Part shown: positions 23,614 through 29,152 of the stretch, piece by piece | Position numbering within the stretch: position 1 is the stretch's first letter | Layout: every line of letters starts with the position of its first letter | NCBI RefSeq assembly: GCF_000186865.1 | Contig: NW_008705601.1 | Span: forward strand, 3,884 to 33,035 | Direction: 5' to 3' | Origin: Aureococcus anophagefferens | Taxonomy: Eukaryota > Sar > Pelagophyceae > Pelagomonadales > Pelagomonadaceae | Length of the DNA: 29,152 nucleotides | Notes under the pieces: model-generated | What the model saw: only the letters and a program-made list of their open reading frames with translations | What the model was told of the DNA's origin: nothing | The model's database searches: none | Program-made: the position numbers and the translations under genes

Positions 23614-24055
23614 ACCCTAGCAGGTTTGAAGGACCTGACCCATATGCACTACCAGCTAGAGCGCAAGCGCTGCCGGGAAACGCGAACGGTAAAACATCCC
23701 TCACGAATTTATTGATAGAAAGCGTAGAAAATGCGCCTCCGTCAACGCCGGTATCTCCCACTAGCCTGACTCGGAGGGTCAGGAGAATTATCTGCAGCGG
23801 GCTATTTTCCCTGATTTTGAGGCAGTTGTGTTAGCCTCGCAAGTCAAAGATAAAAAGAAGTGACAAGAAGCGCCAAGATGAAGTCGCTCTGGTGCCGTTT
23901 GGAGTCTAGCCTGGCGTACTCCGTTCCGGTGCGCGCTCGCGTATCGCCGAACTCGATGATCTATGCCCTCGTGCCGAACCCAGCCGCTCTAGATCTCATT
24001 TTTGTTGTCCTCCTTTTGTTGCCCTCTTTTTGTTACCCAAGTGCCCACAGTCGCC
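23614..24055. other. Intergenic, partial R1-like string, no gene seen
   Basis: At 23749 GTATCTCCCACTAGCCTGA repeats the core of R1. It is followed by a small hairpin CTGACTC...GGGTCAG. The rest shows no repeat or protein that I recognise. Confidence 0.4.
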
Positions 24056-24931
24056 TCAGCGTCCCGACCGTGACGCTAAAATGTTATCTTTATTGCGACA
24101 TGCAACGCACTGCCAGTCTTCGTACGTGTCATTGTCGAGCATCCAGCCTGGTGATGGATTGTTCCATACTTCATCTTCGTCAATACAGGAAAGACAAATC
24201 ATCTTTTCACAACCAGCAAGACAAAAATAACCCATTCCGTTGCCTGAATCGTTTGCGATTTTACCGCAAAGTGGGCAAATCAAATCGTCCTCGTCGGAGT
24301 CGGAGTCAGAAGACAAATTCTGGTAGAGGGCTATTTGTTCTGCGAGCGATTCACCCTCACGGCAATACTCCTCATAAGATGATGGTCTGAAGTCTAGATC
24401 TAAGTTGCGTTGCCAACATGGGGGACAGAACATCTCTCTAGAATGGGTCATGTCGTCAAGACAAGCACGACAAATCATCTGTCCACAATCTTGAGACGAA
24501 GGGCACAATTGACCCATTCTGTTGGGAACGTTTGCGATTTTACCGCAACGTGGGCAAATCAAATCGTCCTCGTCGGAGTCGGAGTATGAAGGCAAATCCT
24601 CGTCATCTTCGTTGTCACCACCACCACGCAAACGGAGCAGATGATTTTTGTCGTCCTCGTTTTGTGTCTGCTCCAGATACTCCTTTTCAGAGCAACAGTG
24701 TTTGCAGTCTCCAAAAGTTTTGCTCCACATATCCTCTTTATCGACGTAGTGCTCTCCAACTTCAAACCATGCTTTACCCTCGATGTCCTCAGTCTCATCG
24801 TCGGAGTTCAAAGCAGACTCGTCATCGTCGTCTTCAGAATTCAAAACAGTCCCCAGATCATTCAATCGCTTCTCTGTTTCTTCGATTTCGCGACGTTCTG
24901 CTTCCATTACACGCTGTTTTTCTTCATCCAT
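24056..24931 (-). CDS. Tandem eight-cysteine zinc-domain protein with LRLRGGG motif
   Basis: From ATG 24931 there are 291 residues. An acidic coiled-coil-like N-terminus (MDEEKQRVMEAERREIEE) is followed by LLRLRGGG at 99-105, which resembles the ubiquitin C-terminal tail. Two zinc modules follow. Module 1 has Cys 126, 129, 143, 149, 154, 157, 169 and 172; module 2 has 219, 222, 237, 241, 246, 249, 275 and 278. The spacing is C-x2-C...C...C-x4-C-x2-C...C-x2-C, a C4C4 cross-brace layout like RING or PHD fingers. Each is preceded by DSDSDEDDLICP-type acidic sequence. Near-identical DNA at 24252-24306 and 24533-24586 shows a recent module duplication. A role in ubiquitin or chromatin binding is only a guess. 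It may be the 3' part of a longer gene with 24944-25240. Confidence 0.7.
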   Translation of the reverse strand: MDEEKQRVMEAERREIEETEKRLNDLGTVLNSEDDDDESALNSDDETEDIEGKAWFEVGEHYVDKEDMWSKTFGDCKHCCSEKEYLEQTQNEDDKNHLLRLRGGGDNEDDEDLPSYSDSDEDDLICPRCGKIANVPNRMGQLCPSSQDCGQMICRACLDDMTHSREMFCPPCWQRNLDLDFRPSSYEEYCREGESLAEQIALYQNLSSDSDSDEDDLICPLCGKIANDSGNGMGYFCLAGCEKMICLSCIDEDEVWNNPSPGWMLDNDTYEDWQCVACRNKDNILASRSGR

Positions 24932-24943
24932 GAAACGAAGAAA

Positions 24944-25240
24944 TTATGCGTTGGAATTCATAGCATCAACGTCTTTAATTGCCTGAAGAGCCTCATCGGG
25001 CAGAGAATCATTTTCGTCGCAATGTTCATGATCATAGCGATCGTTGTCGATCATTGGAGAAAGTTCGTCGGCTTCACGTGCTGAAATGCGAGGTTGATGA
25101 TCATTAAGGAAGGTTTGCCGAAGACGGGGTGGCATGTCCTTAATATATCCAACCAGGTCGTCCTCGTCTTCATCTTCGCAATCCCCACCACCACGCAAGC
25201 GAATCTTATTGTACTTAAAAATGAGTGTCGAAGGATACAT
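24944..25240 (-). CDS. Acidic ORF with IRLRGGG motif, in frame with the zinc-domain ORF across one stop
   Basis: From ATG 25240 there are 98 residues: MYPSTLIFKYNKIRLRGGGD, then an Asp/Glu run and a helical segment ending DVDAMNSNA. TAA at 24944-24946 is followed after exactly four codons by the ATG of the zinc-domain ORF in the same frame. The two halves share the RLRGGGD-[acidic] signature. Likely readings are one gene broken by a nonsense change, a stop removed by splicing, or two tandem genes from a duplication. I cannot decide which. Confidence 0.5.
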   Translation of the reverse strand: MYPSTLIFKYNKIRLRGGGDCEDEDEDDLVGYIKDMPPRLRQTFLNDHQPRISAREADELSPMIDNDRYDHEHCDENDSLPDEALQAIKDVDAMNSNA

Positions 25241-25318
25241 ATCCTAGTGACGTTGTGCTCCTTTTCTTTTCTTACTCACTAGTCTACCTGCTTGAGTAGG
25301 TAGTCAGCTAACTAATTA

Positions 25319-25915
25319 TTACCATACCCCCCCTATAATGTTGCTCTTCATCGCCGCGGCGCGGAGCTCCTGGACCCGCGACCTTGGCAACGAGACATAG
25401 TCTCGTTGCGGGTCCATCCTCTCCGCGACGGGTGGCCACACGCTCCTCGGAGGTGGGGCGCCGAACGCGAGGGCGTAGAGCTCGAGCGCGTCCTCGTACT
25501 GCCGCATGTAGCGCGCGTTTGCGGCGTCGCCGCCGGGGGTGGGGTCGTGGTGGATGAAGGTGCCGCCGACCAGCGCGCAGAGGTGGGCGTACGCGACGGT
25601 GTACGTGAGGGCGAGGTGGAAGACGTTGTCCACAACAACCGAGGGGGTCACGTCGGGGCGCACGGACTTGAGCGCCAGGAAGCGGAGGAACTCACGCACG
25701 TGGAAGTCGGCCTCGTCTGCGCAGCTCGCCGCCGACTTCGCGCTGGCGCCGTCGTGCTCCGCGTGGAGGTACTCTTGCTCGTAGCGCTGCTCGAACGTCA
25801 ACTCCACGTCGGCGTCGTCTGGCTCGAGTAGGTCGAACGAGAAGTGCTCGGCACGGGCGAAGGCAGACGAGATTGTTATTTGTTGTTCCAGTGATATCTC
25901 CGATTCCGGTATAGT
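25319..25915 (-). CDS. GRDP-like (glycine-rich domain-containing protein-like) protein, 5' end missing
   Basis: The open frame has no ATG before the domain. It starts after an in-frame TAG at 25916-25918, so an upstream exon or a lost 5' end is required; GGTTTAG just before it could be a splice acceptor. Conserved landmarks of the GRDP-like family (Pfam PF07173 / COG4278, from memory) are FDLLEPDDADVELTFEQRY, EFLRFLALK, VVDNVFHLALTYTVAYAHLC, FIHHDPTPGGD and FGAPPPRSVWPP. The second His of the usual VWHLHL is replaced (VFHLAL). Function of the family is poorly known. Third positions are strongly GC-rich, in sharp contrast with the AT-rich DNA directly upstream. Confidence 0.75.
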   Translation of the reverse strand, partial: TIPESEISLEQQITISSAFARAEHFSFDLLEPDDADVELTFEQRYEQEYLHAEHDGASAKSAASCADEADFHVREFLRFLALKSVRPDVTPSVVVDNVFHLALTYTVAYAHLCALVGGTFIHHDPTPGGDAANARYMRQYEDALELYALAFGAPPPRSVWPPVAERMDPQRDYVSLPRSRVQELRAAAMKSNIIGGVW

Positions 25916-26156
25916 CTAAACCGTAAGTTTCAATAGCTGGAATCCATTTTCTCAAAAAAGTTTCAACATTTCGTTTACCAGACTCTGGAGGACATTTTAT
26001 TTGTTTCATAATCATTCTTCCGCTTCCAGCACTTTCACTTAAATTACCATATCCATTTATGTGATCAAATTCAGATGAGTAAGTATCTTTAGAAGGACAT
26101 GCCTCGTTTTCAATTTCGCGGTTTGTTTTTATTTCTGTTTCATTTGTACTTACCAT
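25870..26156 (-). CDS. Small hydrophilic AT-rich ORF overlapping the membrane-protein ORF
   Basis: ATG 26154-26156 shares one base with the stop of the next ORF upstream (TAATG). It encodes about 95 residues of hydrophilic protein (MVSTNETEIKTNREIENEAC... to GLDYTGIGDITG) before the reading frame runs on into GC-rich DNA, where it is only the shadow of the GRDP-like gene. Its formal stop is at 25692. The natural C-terminus is probably lost at the AT/GC junction near 25870. No family recognised. Confidence 0.45.
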
Positions 26157-26677
26157 TATTCTTTTTTGAGAAATTTAATATAACCGAAAATGTTTGATAA
26201 TGGTAATTGCTGTATCGTATCATCTTCTCCTGGATAAAGTGAAAATTCCTTACTAATTTTGTATGCTAATTTATCAACTCTATATAATTTGATATCAAAC
26301 CACTCGTCGTCTCCATTTAACTTCTTAAAATGAAATTTGTAGCAATTGAATAGAAGTATAAACACCACTACCCACAAAACAAATTGATGGAACATGATTA
26401 CATCAGTTGACTCAGTAGTGTCATCTGGCAATAAAAAAAGTTCAAATATTATGATAGCAAGAAGAACGTTACCTAAAAATGAAAAATAGGGTTTATCTTC
26501 AGGAACATAAAGAACAACATGAGATGCAATATACAAAATTAACATGAAAGTAAAAATTTTATAATAAACGATCTTCATGTTGGCTCTTTCATCTTTCCTG
26601 AAAAATGTATTGAATAGAAAGGCGAAAAAAATTGGAACTAAGAAAACCAAAGTATATTCTATAATTACATTTACCAT
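26156..26677 (-). CDS. Small four-helix integral membrane protein, unknown family
   Basis: From ATG 26677 there are 173 residues. Hydrophobic segments lie at about 3-25, 34-58, 64-84 and 93-117, followed by a ~55-residue hydrophilic tail ending FGYIKFLKKE. Short charged loops separate the helices. Codon use is extremely AT-rich, unlike every other host-type gene here. The one-base TAATG overlap with the downstream ORF is typical of compact viral, bacterial or organellar genomes and unusual for a nuclear gene. I cannot name the source. Confidence 0.6.
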   Translation of the reverse strand: MVNVIIEYTLVFLVPIFFAFLFNTFFRKDERANMKIVYYKIFTFMLILYIASHVVLYVPEDKPYFSFLGNVLLAIIIFELFLLPDDTTESTDVIMFHQFVLWVVVFILLFNCYKFHFKKLNGDDEWFDIKLYRVDKLAYKISKEFSLYPGEDDTIQQLPLSNIFGYIKFLKKE

Positions 26678-26752
26678 TAAAACTATAAAGTATTTAAAAA
26701 ATTATTTTTGAATTCCAAAATATATAAGTCAATCTTCGCAACAATATATATC
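26678..26752. promoter_or_regulatory. Divergent AT-rich intergenic region
   Basis: About 75 bp, nearly all A/T, between the leftward membrane-protein ORF and the rightward small ORFs. It contains several TATA-like runs (ACTATAAAGTATTTAAAA and AATATATAAGTC). A bidirectional promoter is plausible but unproven. Confidence 0.35.
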
Positions 26753-26824
26753 ATGCTTGACGCTCTTGTATTTTGGACAGGATTCATCATTGTTCATCAG
26801 ATTCTACGGAATTCTGTTCCATGA
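26753..26824 (+). CDS. Very small ORF overlapping the next by ATGA
   Basis: ATG at 26753 begins a 23-codon hydrophobic frame (MLDALVFWTGFIIVHQILRN). Its TGA (26822-26824) overlaps the ATG of the following ORF at 26821 (ATGA). It could be a small membrane peptide or just a leader. Weak evidence alone; listed because of the overlap. Confidence 0.25.
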   Translation: MLDALVFWTGFIIVHQILRNSVP

Positions 26825-26991
26825 AATTTTTCACCAAAATAGCTTTCATGTCCAGGATTATAGAAATAGCAGTTTTCAGTTTATGCTCATTTATTTCACC
26901 TTTTGTTATATCAATCAAATGTTTTTGGTATTTAGGCGACAAGCCTTTAAAAATTTTGGTATTTAGTTGTCCAGCTTCATTTCTACAATAA
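26821..26991 (+). CDS. Small membrane protein ORF, 56 residues
   Basis: MKFFTKIAFMSRIIEIAVF starts at 26821. One long hydrophobic span (IIEIAVFSLCSFISPFVIS) follows a basic N-terminus, and another hydrophobic stretch lies near the end. AT-rich like the rest of the island. No family recognised. Confidence 0.35.
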   Translation: MKFFTKIAFMSRIIEIAVFSLCSFISPFVISIKCFWYLGDKPLKILVFSCPASFLQ

Positions 26992-27047
26992 AAAATGTTT
27001 AAATGATCAATACATATAACGTCTCCTTCGTTTTGTATGAGGCCTTA

Positions 27048-28394
27048 TCAAACGTTCGGGTCCGGGACGGGGTGCGCGCGGAGTCCTCGCCGCACGCACG
27101 GCAGGCGCCGCAGCGCGGCGAAGGCGCTGCCGTCCTCGACGAGGTGGCGAAAAAACGCGTCGCCCTCCTCCCTCGTGGCGAGCAGTTGGCGTTGCTGCCG
27201 AGGCGCACCTCCGCCGCCACCACCGCTGGTGTAGGCCACGACGTACAGTGGGAGCACTTGTGTGGCGCCACTCTCGAAGACGACGAAGATCGAGGGGTCG
27301 TCCACGTCGTCCACGGCCGTGTCGTGGTGCACCGTGGTCGAGCCCTCGCGCAGATCCGGGCGCTTCATAGATTTCCGACCCGTGCAGCTCGAGCCAACGG
27401 CCACCGCGCTCAGGAACATGTGGTGCCACCCCGAACCGCTGTCCGCGGGAGCGTAATTGTGACTGTAGCCCACGTCGCGCGCTTGGTACACCCCATCCCC
27501 GTAGACCCGGCCGTGCGTCGCGTGGAGGCGGTGGTCAAAGCCCTGCGCCGCAATCGTGCGGCACGGCTCGGGGTGGGCGCACCCGTGGAACAGCAGCCGC
27601 TGTAGCGGCTCCACGCCACCGTGTCGTGCGGCAACGGCCTTGACCGAGCCGCTGTAGCGCGCGTGAAGCGACATGTTGCGCAGCCTATAGACCTCGTGGA
27701 CCTGGAAGCCCCCGCCGCCGCGCAGGGCAAAGTGCGCGGCCACGGCATCGAACTCTTCCTGGCCAGGGCGCAGAGCGGCGATATCCTGCGTGTCCCGGCG
27801 CAGCGTTTCGCCCGGCACCTGAACCGTGACGACGCTCCCGGGAACCGCGCACGCGGGCAGCGCGATGATGTGCCTCCCCACCTGCATCTTGCTGCCCGGC
27901 CCGAGACCAGGGGGTACGGTAATGGGCACGTTGACGGTGGAGGCAGCATTCTGCCACGGCAACGGCGGCGCTCCGACGTCACGGCCGAGGAGCTCGTGCA
28001 GGAAGCGGTCCTCTTCGATCGCCGCGAACGCGGCGTCCACCTTGCGCCGGAGCGAGGGCGTAGCGAGCACGAACTCCGCGGCCCGCTCCGGGGTGATAAA
28101 AGAAAGGGCCAACCGAACTGATGCCTCGGTCGGGACCAGCACCTCCCGGGCGGCCGGGGCGGGCGCTGCAGCTCCACCACCGAATGCGCCCGGGGTGGGC
28201 CCAAAGAGGCTCGCGCCGGAGAGGCTCGCGCCCGGCTGCTGGCCCGCGGGCGTCGACGGCGGCGCGCCGAAGCCGCCGAAGGCCGGCTGCGCGGCGGGGG
28301 GCCCAAAGGCCGGGGGCGCGCCGAAGGCGGGCGCCGCGCCGCCCGCGGGCGGGAAGCCGCCGAAGGACGTCGTCGCGGAGGCGCCGAAGGTCAT
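27048..28394 (-). CDS. PARP-family ADP-ribosyltransferase with N-terminal FG repeats
   Basis: The ATG at 28394 gives 448 residues; the frame is open further upstream, but only into repeat R1 and without ATG. The first ~75 residues contain eight FG dipeptides in an Ala/Gly/Pro setting, like the phase-separating part of nucleoporins. A middle region has two VPPG-x2-PG / VPGSVVTVQVPGE-type motifs. The C-terminal third is a PARP catalytic domain: LLFHG (H270, NAD-binding), YGDGVYQARD (Y303) and DPSIFVVFESG...LPLYVVAY. At the third triad position there is Ile, not Glu, as in PARP10/14-type mono-ADP-ribosyltransferases, so single ADP-ribose transfer is expected. FG repeats suggest the nuclear pore or nuclear envelope (inference). 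Codon use is very GC-rich. The stop lies at the edge of the AT-rich island. Confidence 0.85.
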   Translation of the reverse strand: MTFGASATTSFGGFPPAGGAAPAFGAPPAFGPPAAQPAFGGFGAPPSTPAGQQPGASLSGASLFGPTPGAFGGGAAAPAPAAREVLVPTEASVRLALSFITPERAAEFVLATPSLRRKVDAAFAAIEEDRFLHELLGRDVGAPPLPWQNAASTVNVPITVPPGLGPGSKMQVGRHIIALPACAVPGSVVTVQVPGETLRRDTQDIAALRPGQEEFDAVAAHFALRGGGGFQVHEVYRLRNMSLHARYSGSVKAVAARHGGVEPLQRLLFHGCAHPEPCRTIAAQGFDHRLHATHGRVYGDGVYQARDVGYSHNYAPADSGSGWHHMFLSAVAVGSSCTGRKSMKRPDLREGSTTVHHDTAVDDVDDPSIFVVFESGATQVLPLYVVAYTSGGGGGGAPRQQRQLLATREEGDAFFRHLVEDGSAFAALRRLPCVRRGLRAHPVPDPNV

Positions 28395-28481
28395 CGCCGT
28401 TTGCTGAGGGGTGCCGAAGCCCCGCTTGGTTTGTTGTTTGTCTCGAACACATTGTAAAGCGTGCAATCGATCTATTCTTGT

Positions 28482-28620
28482 ATTTCCGTCCACTTGGCCT
28501 TTCGTATCTCCCACTAGCCTTCAGGAGCTAAAGGAAGCAAGTAAGATCCTCCCTCGAGGGGAGGTTGAGCTCAGTTTCAATTAAATATGCCAGGATGAAG
28601 GCCGACGGACCGCGCTTGGA
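28482..28620. repeat. Dispersed repeat R1, copy 2
   Basis: This is the partner of 23045-23176, starting ATTTCCGTCCACTTGGCCTTTCG and ending GACGGACCGCGCTTGGA. Its first 19 bases recur exactly at 28858-28876. It lies directly upstream of the PARP gene on the PARP strand. Confidence 0.85.
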
Positions 28621-28796
28621 TGGCGCAGCCACCTCAGCGGGGATGGAGGAGGGTAGGGCAGGGCGGGTGCTTCATCTGTGCCGAAGGAGGGTGGTGGGCG
28701 GGCCAAAAAAAATATAAGCCGCGCCACCCCGGACCCCGGGGAAGCGGCGAGCTGGGAGAGGACCACCACAACCAGCAGTTTTATTTAGCTGGATGA
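28620..28796 (+). pseudogene. Small ORF with a degenerate gag-type zinc knuckle
   Basis: ATG 28620 to TGA 28796 encodes 58 residues. GGCFICAEGGWWAGQKK closely resembles the retroelement CCHC knuckle (C-x2-C-x4-H-x4-C), but the His is Trp and the last Cys is absent. This would be a decayed nucleic-acid-binding motif of a gag protein. The resemblance is short and could be chance. Confidence 0.35.
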
Positions 28797-28852
28797 TGAT
28801 AGGTGGTCTAAACTCACTAACTCGTTACCGGAAACATATTGTACTGCCGTAA

Positions 28853-29152
28853 ATGCAATTTCCGTCCACTTGGCCTATCAGCCCACACCTCGACGACAGT
28901 ACACCACTACGCTTCAACCAGGTAAATCCCAAGAGGAAGGACTCCCAGAGCAACGTGAGGTATGAGAAGTACAAGCGTGCTCGGACTTATGGGGAGTACA
29001 GGGTACTGAACCCTGCCCTGGCTCAGGCGGACCTCAGGAACGATCTGAGTCATGGATACTTAGAAATTCTTGGCCATGGGAACCTGGTTCCTCCCCGGCC
29101 TCCGCCCACTCCGCGAACCGTTCCGACTCCTGGACCCACTCCAGGGACCGGA
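28853..29152 (+). CDS. Partial ORF running off the window; NPKR...RYEKYK module and Pro/Thr-rich tail
   Basis: ATG 28853 opens 100 codons without a stop to the window end. The protein starts MQFPSTWPISPHLDDSTPLR and continues with FNQVNPKRKDSQSNVRYEKY, KRARTYGEYRVLNPALAQAD and LRNDLSHGYLEIL. A PPRPPPTPRTVPTPGPTPG stretch follows. I recall similar NPKR-x-S...RYE-x-YK modules in predicted proteins of dinoflagellates and other algae, often in or near retroelement ORFs; this is from memory and unchecked. The start coincides with the 19-bp string shared with repeat R1, so the repeat may mark the 5' end of a mobile element. Confidence 0.5.
   Translation, partial: MQFPSTWPISPHLDDSTPLRFNQVNPKRKDSQSNVRYEKYKRARTYGEYRVLNPALAQADLRNDLSHGYLEILGHGNLVPPRPPPTPRTVPTPGPTPGTG
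28858..28876. repeat. 19-bp exact copy of the R1 start
   Basis: ATTTCCGTCCACTTGGCCT is identical to 28482-28500. It lies within the first codons of the partial ORF. Confidence 0.8.

Noticed and set aside
25406..25831. Long + strand frames opposite the GRDP-like gene
   Set aside because: High-GC DNA leaves antisense frames open; the - strand frame matches a known family.
27003..28531. Several long frames on both strands overlapping the PARP gene
   Set aside because: Same GC-driven effect. Only the 27048-28394 - strand frame carries recognisable domains.
28879..28889. AGCCCACACCT resembling the sequence beside the element B 5' LTR (GGCCCACACCT)
   Set aside because: The match is too short and has no LTR next to it; probably chance.
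1..29152. Dinoflagellate spliced-leader or tRNA genes
   Set aside because: I looked for the spliced-leader string and cloverleaf-like patterns and saw none.

Overview
This is nuclear DNA from a eukaryote, most likely a single-celled alga. The evidence is Ty1/copia LTR retrotransposons filling about 60% of the window, a pentameric ligand-gated ion channel, a PARP-type ADP-ribosyltransferase with nucleoporin-like FG repeats, and strongly mosaic base composition. A dinoflagellate is my leading guess, because capture of DNA methyltransferases by retrotransposons is known there, but nothing here proves it.

Positions 1-18339 are a pile of copia elements. Element A (+ strand, entering from the left edge) is decayed: frameshifted, missing its integrase core and the front of its reverse transcriptase, and ending in a 3' LTR that starts at 3060. 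Element B (- strand, 3083-13055) is inserted inside that LTR. It has 368-bp LTRs differing at one base, a 5-bp target duplication GTATC, and one open polyprotein of 2983 codons that crosses a 50-N assembly gap. B carries a C5-cytosine DNA methyltransferase-like domain between its gag/protease-like region and its integrase. Element C (- strand, 13381-18231) is a different copia lineage with one intact 1616-residue polyprotein and no LTRs that I could find.

Positions 18340-23200 hold a perfect 42-bp-arm hairpin, a short orphan ORF, an orphan 543-residue acidic/charged protein, a 59-codon GC-rich ORF, a channel gene of the Cys-loop superfamily with an internal tandem duplication of its pore segments, and a 168-bp MITE-like element just upstream of the channel gene.

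Positions 23200-29152 are a mosaic. There is a 199-bp copia scrap, a tandem zinc-domain gene with ubiquitin-tail-like LRLRGGG motifs and an in-frame stop, and a GRDP-like gene fragment. Next comes a compact AT-rich island of about 1.15 kb whose small ORFs overlap by 1 and 4 bases, then the FG-repeat PARP gene. The right edge carries remnants that look gag-like: a degenerate zinc knuckle and an NPKR/RYEKYK module that runs off the window. A ~135-bp dispersed repeat occurs at 23045 and 28482, with a further 19-bp exact match at 28858.

No rRNA, tRNA, CRISPR array or prokaryotic operon was recognised. Exon-intron structure cannot be settled from sequence alone, so ORF boundaries in the host genes are approximate.
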